Below, in pieces: positions 17,549-26,010 of a DNA stretch of 64,000 nt. The stretch is from NCBI RefSeq assembly GCF_003355495.1, contig NZ_CP031337.1, forward strand, positions 935,001 to 999,000, read 5' to 3'. The notes under the pieces were generated by a model, which worked only from the letters and a program-made list of their open reading frames with translations, did not search any database and had not been told where the DNA came from. The stretch is from Crenobacter cavernae. Lineage in GTDB: Bacteria; Pseudomonadota; Gammaproteobacteria; Burkholderiales; Chromobacteriaceae. How positions within the stretch are numbered: position 1 is the first letter of the stretch; every line of letters begins with the position of its first letter. Made by a program: the position numbers and the translations under genes.

Positions 17549-20380
17549 TCAGGCGACGCCGACCGCTCCCTCGTGTTCGCAGACCAGCCTGCCCCAGTCG
17601 ATCGCGTCGGCCGGCGCCGGCGCGGCAAAGTAGAAGCCCTGCAGCTTCGCGCAGCCCATCTCGCGCAGCTTGTGCATCTGCGCCGCCGTCTCGACCCCCT
17701 CGGCGACGACGTCGAGGCCGAGCGCGGCGGCCAGCGCGAGGATGGCGCGCACGATCGCTTCCGACTCCTCCTTCCGGTCGACCTCGGCGACGAAGGCCTG
17801 GTCGATCTTCAGCACGTCGAAGTGGTAGCGGTGCAGGTAGGACAGCGCCGAGTAGCCGGTGCCGAAGTCGTCGAGCGCGAGGCGGATGCCGAGGCGGGTC
17901 AGCGCCTGCATCACCGTCACCGCGATGTCGGGCACGTCGATCAGCGCGCTCTCGGTGATCTCCAGGTGCAGCGTGTCGGGCGGCAGCGCGTACTGGGTGA
18001 CGAGTTCGGTCAGCCAGTCGACGAGGCCGGGGTCGTGGAAGTTGGCCGACGACAGGTTCAGGTGCAGCGACAACTGGTCGATGCGGCGTCCCTCGGCGCG
18101 CCACGCCACCAGCTGGCGGCACGCCCTGTCTATCATGTAGCGGTCGAGCCGCGTGACCAGGCCGCTCTCTTCGGCCATCGGCAGGAAGACCGCCGGCGAG
18201 ATCAGCCCGCGCTCGGGGTGGCGCCAGCGCACCAGCGACTCGAAGCCGACCAGCGCGCCGCTCTGCGCGTCGACGAAGGGCTGGAAGTAAGGCACGAGCT
18301 GCTCCTCCTCGTCGAGCGCGCGGCGCAGCTCCGACTCGAGCGCGAGCTGGTCGGCCTGGTTGCGGCGCAGCTCGTGGTTGAACAGCGTGTAGCCGTGGCG
18401 GCCCTGCTGCTTGGTGCGGTACATCGCGTGGTCGGCGTCGCGCAGCAGGTCTTCGGCGCGGTGGTAGTGCTCGGCGTCGGCCAGCACGACGCCGACGCTG
18501 GCCGAGGTGAACACTTCGCGGCCGGACAAGATGATCGGCCGGTCGAACTCGTTGACGATGCGCCGCGCGGTCGGCTCGCAGCCTTCGAAGCTGCCGACGC
18601 CGAACAAGAGCACGGCGAATTCGTCGCCGCCGAGGCGCGCGAGGAAGTCGTAGTGCCTGAGGCAGCTCCTCACGCGCGCGCCGGCCTCGTACAGCATGTG
18701 GTCGCCGGCCAAGTGGCCGAGCGTGTCGTTGACGAGCTTGAAGCGGTCCAGATCGATGAACAGCACCGCGAAGCGCTCGCCGCCGTTGCTGTAGCTGTCC
18801 CACGCGCGCCTGAGCGCCTTGCCGAAATAGGTGCGGTTGGGCAGCTTGGTCAGCGGGTCGTGCAGGCTGTCGAACTCGAGCTGCGCGTTGACCGCGTCGA
18901 GCTCGCTGGTGCGTTCGCGCACGCGCTGTTCGAGCTCGGCGTACGCCACTTGCAGGTCTTCGAGCGCGCGCACGCGCGCCAGCGCCGCGCCGATGTGGTT
19001 GGCGACGAACTCGAGCAGCTCCTGGTCGCGGTAGCCGTAGCGGGTCTGCGTGTCGTAGCTGTGCACCGACAGCACGCCCATCAGCTCGTGGTCGCAATAG
19101 AGCGGCACGCCGAGCCAGCCGGACACCGGCGGCAGCGACGCGTCGGAAAGATCGACGCTGCCGCCGTGCGTGAGCAGCGCGCGGCCGCTGTGCAGCACCT
19201 GCTCGATGAGGCCGCGGCCCGGGCGGCGCGGCTGTAGCTGCGGCGAGAATTCGTCGGCGCAGTAGGGGAAGGTCAGCAGGTCTTCGCCGGCGTGGTAGAG
19301 CGCGACGAGGCAGTTGGCCGCCGGGACGAGCTCGGCCAACATCCGGTGCAGGCCGGCGAGGAAGGCCTCGAGCGACAGGCTGGTATTCGACAGCTCGGCG
19401 ATGCGGAACAGCATGGCCTGCATCTTCTCGGCGCGCTGGCGCTCGGCGACCTCGGAACGCAGCCGCGCGTTGGCGCCTTCGAGCTCGCCGGTCCTGAGCC
19501 ACACCTGGCGCTCCAGATGGGCGCGGTAAAGCAGCTTGTTCAGCGCGAAGCCGATGTGGCGCGCGACGAACAGGAACAGCGACTGCTCGGCAGCGGAGAA
19601 CGGGCGCTGGTCGTCGTAGCCCTGCACCACGACCGCGCCGAGCACGCCGCCGGTGGCGTTGAACAGCGGCACGCCGAGCCAGAAGCGCGGCACGACGCCC
19701 GGCGCGAAACCGGCGTGCGCGCCGAGCGCGCGGATATTGTCGCGCGTGAGCACCAGCGGGCGCGCGTGGCGGATCAGGTGGGCGATCAGCGCGACGCGGC
19801 TCGATCCCAGCGTGAAGAATTCGGTAGGCGACGGCGCCTCGTGGGTCGTGCTGTCGCGGAAGAAGGGGTAGCGCAGCGCGCCGGCTTCCTCGTCGTAGAG
19901 CGCGATCTGGAAGTTTGTCGCGTCCATCAGCCGCGACACGCACTGGTGCAGGCGCGGCAGGAAGGCGTCGAGCGTGCCGCCTTCGCCGGCGAGCTGGCTG
20001 ATCTCGAGCAGGGTCTCGTGCGTGACGCGCGAGACCGCGAGTTCGGCGCGCAGGCGCGCGCACACCAGGTGGCCGGACAATAGCGACGCGAGTTCACCGA
20101 CGTCGCGGCTCGGCGTCCCGCGCCAGACCAGCCAGCCGACCTCGGCCTCGCCCGACACCAGCGCCAGCGCGCCGCCTTGCGGGCCGGCCTGGCGGCCGGC
20201 TTCGAGCGCGGCCGCGTCGACGAGCGTATCGGCGTCGCCGATCGCGGCGAGACGCTGCCAGCCCTCGTCGACGCGCGACCACACCGCAGCGGCCGTCAGT
20301 CCCCCCCATTGCTCGAGGAGCGACAGCGCGGTCTGTGCCGCTCTTTCAGGAGAAAAAAGGTATTCAGCCGTGCTTTTCAT
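17549..20380 (-). CDS. Tandem GAF sensor with GGDEF and EAL domains
   Basis: A 943-residue soluble protein. Two GAF-like domains (about 130-290 and 325-480) are joined by helical linkers and lead to a GGDEF domain with intact GGDEF at about 583-587 (LARLGGDEFAVLLFG) and an EAL domain with ESL in place of EAL (GFESLVRW near 711), DDFGTGYSAL near 836 and LKIDQAF. Both cyclase and phosphodiesterase could be active. No transmembrane segment is visible. It is transcribed in line with the biotin genes, 57 nt downstream of bioF, which is an unusual neighbour. One repeat copy (19331-19340) lies within. Confidence 0.9.
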   Translation of the reverse strand: MKSTAEYLFSPERAAQTALSLLEQWGGLTAAAVWSRVDEGWQRLAAIGDADTLVDAAALEAGRQAGPQGGALALVSGEAEVGWLVWRGTPSRDVGELASLLSGHLVCARLRAELAVSRVTHETLLEISQLAGEGGTLDAFLPRLHQCVSRLMDATNFQIALYDEEAGALRYPFFRDSTTHEAPSPTEFFTLGSSRVALIAHLIRHARPLVLTRDNIRALGAHAGFAPGVVPRFWLGVPLFNATGGVLGAVVVQGYDDQRPFSAAEQSLFLFVARHIGFALNKLLYRAHLERQVWLRTGELEGANARLRSEVAERQRAEKMQAMLFRIAELSNTSLSLEAFLAGLHRMLAELVPAANCLVALYHAGEDLLTFPYCADEFSPQLQPRRPGRGLIEQVLHSGRALLTHGGSVDLSDASLPPVSGWLGVPLYCDHELMGVLSVHSYDTQTRYGYRDQELLEFVANHIGAALARVRALEDLQVAYAELEQRVRERTSELDAVNAQLEFDSLHDPLTKLPNRTYFGKALRRAWDSYSNGGERFAVLFIDLDRFKLVNDTLGHLAGDHMLYEAGARVRSCLRHYDFLARLGGDEFAVLLFGVGSFEGCEPTARRIVNEFDRPIILSGREVFTSASVGVVLADAEHYHRAEDLLRDADHAMYRTKQQGRHGYTLFNHELRRNQADQLALESELRRALDEEEQLVPYFQPFVDAQSGALVGFESLVRWRHPERGLISPAVFLPMAEESGLVTRLDRYMIDRACRQLVAWRAEGRRIDQLSLHLNLSSANFHDPGLVDWLTELVTQYALPPDTLHLEITESALIDVPDIAVTVMQALTRLGIRLALDDFGTGYSALSYLHRYHFDVLKIDQAFVAEVDRKEESEAIVRAILALAAALGLDVVAEGVETAAQMHKLREMGCAKLQGFYFAAPAPADAIDWGRLVCEHEGAVGVA

Positions 20381-20437
20381 AGAGTTATGGGTAGCCGGCG
20401 CCCCCGCTTCACCCCCTAAGCAGGCAAGGCACGCCGT

Positions 20438-21607
20438 CTACAGCTTTTCCTCCCAGTCGATGCTGTCCAACGCATCGATCAGACGATCGATATCGGCCTC
20501 TTGGTGGGCCGCCGTCAACGACACCCGCAATCTGGCGCTCCCCTCGGGCACGGTGGGCGGCCTAATCGCCGGCACCCACAGCCCCGCCTCGCGCAGCCGG
20601 GCGGCACAGTCTAGAACAGCTTCGTTACGGCCAATGATAATGGGCTGAATCGGCGTTCGGGAAGCAGTCAAAGGCCATGCGTGCGCCAGACCCGCCTCGC
20701 GCAGCCTCGCGATGTGGCTCATCAGCGTCAAGCGGCGCTGCGGTTCGCCCGCGATCACGCCCAGCGCAGCGCGACACGCCTCGGCCACCGCCGGCGGCTG
20801 CGCCGTCGTATAGATATAGCTGCGCGCCGTGTTGACCAGCCATTGAACCAGCTCGGCCGACCCGGCGACGCAGGCTCCCGCGACGCCGGCCGCCTTGCCG
20901 AGCGTCGCCATGTAGACCACCAGCGGATGGCCTGCGAGGCGCGGATGCTCGTAGAGGCTGCCGCGGCCGCCACCCTGCACGCCAAAGCCGTGCGCGTCGT
21001 CCAGATACAGCCACGCGTCGTAACGCTCGGCCAACGTCAACAACTCGTCGAGCGGCGCTTCGTCGCCGTCCATGCTGTACACCGCGTCGACCGCGATCAG
21101 CCGCGTCGCCGCCGGCGTACTCGCAAGCAGGCTTTCCAGGTGCTCGAGGTCGTTGTGCCGGAAGCGCTTGAACGCCGCGCGCGACAACAGGCAGGCGTCG
21201 TTGAGCGACGCGTGGTTGACCCGGTCGGCGAACACCGCGTCGCCACGCCCGACGAGGCTCGTCACCACCGCCAGGTTGGCCGAGTAGCCCGAGCCGAAGG
21301 TCAGCGCCGCCGGCAGACCGAGCCAAGCGGCCAGTTCTTCTTCGAGCGCCTCGTGCACCGCGTGATGGCCGGCGACCAGGTGCGATGCACCCGAGCCGAC
21401 GCCCCAGCGAGCGACGCCATCACGCATCGCCCCGGCTAAGGCCGGATGGTTGGCCAGGCCCAGGTAATCGTTGCTCGCGAACGCGAGGTAGGGCGCGCCG
21501 TCGATCGTCACACTCGGGCCTTGCGGCGTGTCGACGACGGGGCGGCGGCGCAGCCGGTGTTCATCGGCCAGTGCGTTCAGCGCAGCGGCAATCTGTCTCG
21601 CTTGCAT
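20438..21607 (-). CDS. bioF: 8-amino-7-oxononanoate synthase BioF
   Basis: A 389-residue PLP enzyme of the alpha-oxoamine synthase family that joins pimeloyl-ACP and L-alanine. Family features: FASNDYLGLANHPAL, the SGASHLVAGHHAVHEALE glycine-rich region, LYLDDAHGFGVQGGGRGSLYEH with the PLP-pairing Asp, and the Schiff-base lysine in YMATLGKAAGVAG. The start codon carries the standard N-terminus for this family (ALADEHRLRRRPVV). One repeat copy lies at 21026-21035. bioB is 100 bp upstream with a hairpin between them. Confidence 0.95.
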   Translation of the reverse strand: MQARQIAAALNALADEHRLRRRPVVDTPQGPSVTIDGAPYLAFASNDYLGLANHPALAGAMRDGVARWGVGSGASHLVAGHHAVHEALEEELAAWLGLPAALTFGSGYSANLAVVTSLVGRGDAVFADRVNHASLNDACLLSRAAFKRFRHNDLEHLESLLASTPAATRLIAVDAVYSMDGDEAPLDELLTLAERYDAWLYLDDAHGFGVQGGGRGSLYEHPRLAGHPLVVYMATLGKAAGVAGACVAGSAELVQWLVNTARSYIYTTAQPPAVAEACRAALGVIAGEPQRRLTLMSHIARLREAGLAHAWPLTASRTPIQPIIIGRNEAVLDCAARLREAGLWVPAIRPPTVPEGSARLRVSLTAAHQEADIDRLIDALDSIDWEEKL

Positions 21608-21619
21608 TCTTTTTCAATC

Positions 21620-21678
21620 AAAAAAAATGGCGGCTTATCGGGACAGCATATTAAAGCCATGCTATCAGATAAACCGCC
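21620..21678 (-). terminator. Hairpin with T-run between bioB and bioF
   Basis: On the minus strand GGCGGTTTATC (21678-21668) pairs with GATAAGCCGCC (21639-21629), with one G-T pair and a 28-nt loop, followed by A and eight T. It could terminate or attenuate transcription from bioB into bioF. The long loop makes it weaker than a standard terminator. Confidence 0.6.
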
Positions 21679-21707
21679 TTGTATATAAGGGTGTCGGCGC
21701 GCGGGGC

Positions 21708-22691
21708 TTACATCGGTTCGATGTCGAGCTTGGCGAGCAGCGCGCGGTCGAAGTTCTCTTCCGGGTTCTCGGTCGTCAACAGCTTGTCGCCGTAGAAGAT
21801 CGAGTTCGCGCCGGCCAGGAAACATAAGGCCTGCATCGCTTCCGGCATCGCACGTCGGCCTGCCGACAAGCGGACGAAGCTCTCCGGCATCGTCAGCCGC
21901 GCGACCGCGATGGTGCGCACGAATTCGGTCCAGTCGAGCGCCGCGGCGTCTTCGAGCGGCGTGCCGTCGACCTTCACCAGGTTGTTGATCGGCACCGACT
22001 CGGGCTGCGGGTCGAGGTTGGCCAGCTGCGCGATCAGGCCGGCGCGGTCGGTCTGCGTCTCGTCCATGCCGACGATGCCGCCGCAGCAGACGTTGAGACC
22101 CGCCTTGCGCACCTTGCCGAGCGTGTCGAGACGGTCTTCGTACTCGCGCGTCTGGATGATGTCCGCGTATTTTTCCGGCGCGGTGTCGAGGTTGTGGTTG
22201 TAGTAGTCGAGGCCGGCGTCCTTCAGCCTCTCGGCCTGGCCGTCCTTCAACAGGCCGAAGGTGCCGCAGGTCTCGAGACCCAGCGCCTTGACCGCCTCGA
22301 CCATCTCGATCGCCTTCGTCAGGTCTTCGTCCTTCGGGCCGCGCCACGCGGCGCCCATACAGAAGCGGCTGGCGCCGTTTTCCTTGGCGGCGCGCGCGGC
22401 GGCGACCACCTGGTCGACGCTCAGCATCGGTTCGTTCTCGACCGGCGTGTCGTGGTGCACCGACTGCGGACAGTAGCCGCAATCCTCGGGACAGCCGCCG
22501 GTCTTGATCGACAGCAGCGTCGACAGCTGCACGCGGGTCGGGTCGAAGTGCATGCGGTGCACCTCGGCGGCGCGGTAGACGAGTTCCATGAACGGCAGCG
22601 CGAACAGCGCTTCGACTTCTTCTACGCTCCAGCGCGGCGTTTCCGGATGGAGGGTGGGCGGACGATAAAACTGGACAGAGGCCTGGGACAT
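21708..22691 (-). CDS. bioB: Biotin synthase BioB
   Basis: A 327-residue radical SAM enzyme that inserts sulphur into dethiobiotin. The radical SAM cluster motif CPEDCGYC (CX3CX2C) is present, as is the sulphur-donating [2Fe-2S] region (RFCMGAAWRGP, ETCGTFGLL) and YYNHNLDTAPEKY. It is the first gene of the leftward biotin run (bioB, bioF, GGDEF-EAL, methyltransferase, bioH, bioC) and is divergent from comF with only 50 bp between. The ATG at 22691 precedes the family N-terminus; bioA and bioD are not in the window. Confidence 0.96.
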   Translation of the reverse strand: MSQASVQFYRPPTLHPETPRWSVEEVEALFALPFMELVYRAAEVHRMHFDPTRVQLSTLLSIKTGGCPEDCGYCPQSVHHDTPVENEPMLSVDQVVAAARAAKENGASRFCMGAAWRGPKDEDLTKAIEMVEAVKALGLETCGTFGLLKDGQAERLKDAGLDYYNHNLDTAPEKYADIIQTREYEDRLDTLGKVRKAGLNVCCGGIVGMDETQTDRAGLIAQLANLDPQPESVPINNLVKVDGTPLEDAAALDWTEFVRTIAVARLTMPESFVRLSAGRRAMPEAMQALCFLAGANSIFYGDKLLTTENPEENFDRALLAKLDIEPM

Positions 22692-22741
22692 GATCTTGAA
22701 ATAAGGTGATAAGCAAAAACTAACCCGGTGAATGCTGAGCG

Positions 22742-23473
22742 ATGCCCGTGCCGCTGTCAAATTACCTGCCGCGCATTTTGAACAGGCGCCCGTTTTTTCA
22801 GCAGCCGTGCCGGCTTTGCGGCCGCCATGAAGGACGGGACGGCCTGTGCGATGGCTGCCGCGCGATACTGCCGACGCTGAACGGCCCGCTGTGCCCGGTC
22901 TGCGCCGAACCGCAGCCGCACGCGCTGCCGCCCGACGTCGCCTGCGGTCGTTGCCAGCGTCGCCTGCCGGCGTTCGATGCCTTGTTCGCCCCCTACCGCT
23001 ACGACTATCCGCTGGCAGAGCTTCTGCATCATTACAAGTACGGAAAAGCACTCGGCGACGGCGCGCTGCTGGCGTCTCTTTTAGCCGGGTTCGCGCATCA
23101 CAAACAGGGCTCGGCCGACCTCGTGGTTCCGGTTCCGCTGGCAAAAGAACGACTTGCCGAACGCGGCTTCAACCAGTGCGATGCGCTCGCTTTAGCACTC
23201 GCTGATATAATGAAAAGCGTTTTCTCGCCGAAACTGTGTTGGCGAAAACGCAACACTGCGGCGCAAGCCCGGCTCGACCTTACCGCGCGGCGCCACAATC
23301 TTGATGATGCTTTTGGCGTAGAGTCCAGGCTCGACGGGCTCTGCGTCGCCATTGTCGACGACGTGGCGAGCAGCGGATCGACGCTGTCCGCGCTCGCTTT
23401 TTCTCTCAAGAAACAGGGGGCAAAACGGGTCGAAGCCTGGGTGCTGGCTCGCGCCGTTTCGCCCAAAACTTGA
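22742..23473 (+). CDS. comF: ComF-family phosphoribosyltransferase-like protein
   Basis: A 243-residue protein with an N-terminal zinc-ribbon-like cysteine set (CRLCG, CDGC, CPVC, CGRC) and a C-terminal phosphoribosyltransferase fold with the PRPP-loop CVAIVDDVASSGSTLSAL and VPVPLAKERLAERGFNQ. ComF proteins are needed for natural transformation in several bacteria, acting on incoming single-stranded DNA in the cytoplasm. This gene therefore gives independent, if weak, support for competence in a genome rich in a DUS-like repeat. It begins 50 bp from divergent bioB and is followed by trmL 40 bp downstream. Confidence 0.9.
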   Translation: MPVPLSNYLPRILNRRPFFQQPCRLCGRHEGRDGLCDGCRAILPTLNGPLCPVCAEPQPHALPPDVACGRCQRRLPAFDALFAPYRYDYPLAELLHHYKYGKALGDGALLASLLAGFAHHKQGSADLVVPVPLAKERLAERGFNQCDALALALADIMKSVFSPKLCWRKRNTAAQARLDLTARRHNLDDAFGVESRLDGLCVAIVDDVASSGSTLSALAFSLKKQGAKRVEAWVLARAVSPKT

Positions 23474-23513
23474 CCAAGTTTTTGATTCCTTGGAACAATC
23501 CACTCTGCCAACG

Positions 23514-23978
23514 ATGTTCACTGTTGTTCTTTTTCAGCCGGAAATACCGCCCAACACGGGCAATGTGATTCGTTTATGCGCCAACACCGGCTGTGAACTG
23601 CACCTGGTCAAACCACTCGGTTTCCCGCTCGACGACGCCAAGTTGAGACGCGCCGGACTCGACTACCACGAGTACGCGAATCTCACGGTGCACGAAGACT
23701 GGGAAGCGTGTTTGACCGCCTTGGCGGGGCGTCGGATTTTCGCCGCCACCACCAAGGGGGCCACCCGGTACGACCAGGTCGCCTTCCACCCCGACGATGT
23801 GCTGCTTTTCGGTCCGGAATCGCGCGGACTGCCGGACGACGTGCTCGCACGTTTTCCCGCCGAGCGCCGGATCAGGCTGCCGATGCAGCCAAGCTCACGG
23901 AGCATGAACCTGTCCAATGCCGTCGCCGTGACGGTGTTCGAGGCATGGCGTCAACAGGGGTTTGCGAACGGAGGGTAG
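23514..23978 (+). CDS. trmL: tRNA (cytidine/uridine-34-2'-O)-methyltransferase TrmL
   Basis: A 154-residue SPOUT-class methyltransferase that 2'-O-methylates the wobble base of leucine tRNAs. Motifs: FQPEIPPNTGNVIRLCANTG near the N-terminus, LFGPESRGLPDDVL and IRLPMQPSSRSMNLSNAVAVTVFEAWRQ, the knot-forming C-terminal signature. Length matches E. coli TrmL. It is placed after comF with a 40-bp gap and is likely co-transcribed. Confidence 0.95.
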   Translation: MFTVVLFQPEIPPNTGNVIRLCANTGCELHLVKPLGFPLDDAKLRRAGLDYHEYANLTVHEDWEACLTALAGRRIFAATTKGATRYDQVAFHPDDVLLFGPESRGLPDDVLARFPAERRIRLPMQPSSRSMNLSNAVAVTVFEAWRQQGFANGG

Positions 23979-24020
23979 ACGCAGTTCACGAGTTGGGCGC
24001 AACAGCATAAGGGAGGTGTA

Positions 24021-24878
24021 ATGCAACCTGTTTTCCGATGGCTGGGGCTTGTGCTCGTCAGTATTGTGCTGGTGGCGTGCTCCACCGTGAAACCCGCCAG
24101 CGCTAGCAATCAATCTTCGACCAAGTCGCCGAAGAAAGTTGTCGCCAAGCGCGGCGCTTACTTCCAAAACGACGGCCCGGCCGACCATATTCCAGCCAAT
24201 CTGGATCTGGTTCCGGACGCCGTTCCGCGGGACGAACCGCTGATCAAATCGGCCAACCGTCCTTATTCCGCGCTCGGCATGAGCTTCACCCCGGTCTCCG
24301 ACGCCAGGCCTTATCGGGCCGCCGGCCGCGCTTCGTGGTACGGCAAACAGTTCCACGGACGCAAGACCTCGTCGGGCGAACGCTATGACATGTTCGCGAT
24401 GACCGCCGCGCACCCGACGCTCCCCATCCCGAGCTATGCCCGGGTGACCAACCCGCAGAACGGCAAGTCGGTCGTGGTGCGCATCAACGATCGAGGCCCG
24501 TTCCACAAGGGCCGGATCATGGATCTTTCCTATGCGGCGGCGCACCGCCTAGGCTATGTCGACTCGGGCAGCACCAAAGTGGTGGTCGAACGCGTCTGGC
24601 CGAGCGGCAACGGCGACGGCGTCGACACCCGTCCGACCCGACTCCAGGAGGCGAAGGCCCAACCGGTCTTCCTGCAACTGGGCAGCTACAACAAACTGGC
24701 CACCGCCGAGGCCAAGCTGATGCAGATGCAGGGCAAGCTCGACACGCCGATGGAGCGCAAGCTGCGCATCGTCAACCAGGAAGGCGCCTACCGCGTCCGT
24801 CTGGGTCCGTTCGACAACGCGCACGCCGCGAACGCCGCGGCAAGCGCGATAAAGGTCAACCCGGTGCTGGCACTGTAA
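24021..24878 (+). CDS. rlpA: RlpA-family septal lipoprotein with SPOR domain
   Basis: A 285-residue lipoprotein. The signal MQPVFRWLGLVLVSIVLVAC has a lipobox Cys at residue 20. A double-psi beta-barrel domain (about 95-195) contains ASWYGKQFHGRKTSSGERYD, MTAAHPTLPIPSYARV and VRINDRGPFHKGRIMDLSYAAA with the catalytic-type Asp/His. The C-terminal 80 residues form a SPOR domain binding denuded peptidoglycan. RlpA acts as a lytic transglycosylase at the division septum. GGGAGGTGT eight bases before ATG is a strong ribosome-binding site. A terminator follows. Confidence 0.93.
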   Translation: MQPVFRWLGLVLVSIVLVACSTVKPASASNQSSTKSPKKVVAKRGAYFQNDGPADHIPANLDLVPDAVPRDEPLIKSANRPYSALGMSFTPVSDARPYRAAGRASWYGKQFHGRKTSSGERYDMFAMTAAHPTLPIPSYARVTNPQNGKSVVVRINDRGPFHKGRIMDLSYAAAHRLGYVDSGSTKVVVERVWPSGNGDGVDTRPTRLQEAKAQPVFLQLGSYNKLATAEAKLMQMQGKLDTPMERKLRIVNQEGAYRVRLGPFDNAHAANAAASAIKVNPVLAL

Positions 24879-24900
24879 GCCGCACGCGAGACCGCACGAC

Positions 24901-24930
24901 AAAGGCCAGGGAGCATTCCTGGCCTTTTTT
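24901..24930 (+). terminator. Rho-independent terminator of rlpA
   Basis: AAAGGCCAGG pairs with CCTGGCCTTT around a 7-nt loop, followed by T residues. Confidence 0.92.
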
Positions 24931-24980
24931 CATGGCGATGAAGCAGGGCAAAGAAGATGGGGGCGCGGAAACGGCGCGCA

Positions 24981-25082
24981 TAAAAAGCCCCGGCTCAAGG
25001 AGGATGCGCCGGGGCAAAAGCCTTAACGTTCAACATTAAGGCACCCGCTCAGGGAGGGAAAGCGGGAGGTGTGTAACACCTG
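24981..25082 (-). ncRNA. Candidate small RNA with anti-Shine-Dalgarno loops
   Basis: Four perfect hairpins follow one another in a non-coding gap. Read on the minus strand: AGGTGT/ACACCT (25081-25067), CCCGCT/AGCGGG with loop TTCCCTCCCTG (25066-25044), GCCTTAA/TTAAGGC (25042-25020) with TTTT after it, and GCCCCGGC/GCCGGGGC (25015-24987) with loop GCATCCTCCTTGA followed by TTTTTA. The last hairpin is a good terminator and its loop contains CCTCCTT, complementary to AAGGAGG. This is the layout of trans-acting RNAs that block ribosome-binding sites, such as the NmsR/NgncR pair of Neisseria (from memory). The 5' end is unknown; a TATATA at 25151-25156 could be a -10 but lacks a good -35. A plus-strand RNA with GGA-bearing loops (CsrA-binding type) is the alternative. 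Confidence 0.45.
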
Positions 25083-25185
25083 TGGAGTTTGTCGTCGCAC
25101 CGCCGGCAAAGTTCCCCCGCACTGCGCCCCAGAGCACGGCGGCCGATACCTATATAAATGAGGACCGGCACACTGCGACGCCCGT
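25083..25185. other. Non-coding stretch upstream of the candidate small RNA
   Basis: No gene is supported. An AT-rich patch TATATAAA at 25151-25158 stands out and may be a promoter element in either direction. Confidence 0.35.
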
Positions 25186-25226
25186 AAAAAAAGCTCGGCC
25201 AACCTCAAAGGTTGGCCGAGCTTTTA
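25186..25226. terminator. Bidirectional terminator: perfect inverted repeat pair
   Basis: AAAAGCTCGGCCAACCT and AGGTTGGCCGAGCTTTT form a near-perfect stem with a 4-nt loop; repeat cores are at 25194-25203 and 25211-25220. It ends engB on the minus strand. Confidence 0.92.
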
Positions 25227-25239
25227 TGACAAAACCGGG

Positions 25240-25920
25240 TCAGTCGGACGACGCATCCTCGCCGCCGGCGACATCGATCGCGTCGTCACCCGGCTCTTCG
25301 TCGAGCAGGTCGTCGATGTGGGCGGTATACGGCGCGAGCCAGTCGACCACCACCGATTCCACCGTCTCCATCCCCTGCTTTTTCAGGCTGGAGAACAGCT
25401 GCACCGACACGCCGGGATATTCGCCCAGCTCCTGTCTCACCGCGGAAAGCACCTTCGCCTGCTCCTGGCGCGACAGCTTGTCGGCCTTGGACAGGAGGAT
25501 GTGCACCGGCTTGCCGCTGTCGCGGAAGAAGTCGAGCATGCGGCGGTCGAGCTCTTTCAGCGGGTGGCGCACGTCCATGATCATCAACAGGCCAATCAGG
25601 CTCTGGCGCGTCTGCAGGTAGCGGCCCAAGAGTTGCACCCAGTGCGTGCGCACCGCCTCGGGCACTTCGGCGTAGCCGTAGCCGGGCAGGTCGACCAGGT
25701 AGCACTCTTCGGTCTTGTCGAGCGTGAAGAAGTTGATGTGCTGCGTGCGGCCCGGCGTCTTGGAGACATAGGCGAGCCGGACATGGTTGGCCAGCGTATT
25801 GATCGCGCTGGACTTGCCGGCGTTGGAGCGGCCGACGAAGGCGATCTCGGCGCGCGTGGGCGGCAGGTCCTTCAGGTGGTTGACGGTAGTGAAAAACCTG
25901 GCATTCTGGAAAATCGACAT
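25240..25920 (-). CDS. engB: Ribosome biogenesis GTPase EngB (YihA/YsxC)
   Basis: A 226-residue TRAFAC GTPase needed for 50S subunit assembly. G1 is GRSNAGKSS, G2 TPGRTQ, G3 DLPGYGYAEV and G4 SKADKLS; all are intact. The C-terminus is longer and acidic (DDLLDEEPGDDAIDVAGGEDASSD) compared with E. coli. The ATG at 25920 gives the normal N-terminus (NARFFTTVNHLKDLP). It is divergent from the cytochrome c4 gene, as in other Neisseriales and many betaproteobacteria. Confidence 0.96.
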   Translation of the reverse strand: MSIFQNARFFTTVNHLKDLPPTRAEIAFVGRSNAGKSSAINTLANHVRLAYVSKTPGRTQHINFFTLDKTEECYLVDLPGYGYAEVPEAVRTHWVQLLGRYLQTRQSLIGLLMIMDVRHPLKELDRRMLDFFRDSGKPVHILLSKADKLSRQEQAKVLSAVRQELGEYPGVSVQLFSSLKKQGMETVESVVVDWLAPYTAHIDDLLDEEPGDDAIDVAGGEDASSD

Positions 25921-26010
25921 AAGTAGTAAGCAGAGAAACGATTGGTATAGAATAGCAGGTTTGAAATTGCCACCTATACAGATAGTTACGCATTCTCTCA
26001 AGGAGCGACC

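Noticed and set aside
17280..20063. Second minus-strand frame of 927 codons within the GAF-GGDEF-EAL gene
   Set aside because: Arg/Pro/Ala-rich shadow frame; the correct frame contains GGDEF and EAL motifs.
25921..26010. Promoter pair for cytochrome c4 (TTGAAA with GATAGT)
   Set aside because: The spacer of about 14 bp is too short for a reliable sigma-70 call.
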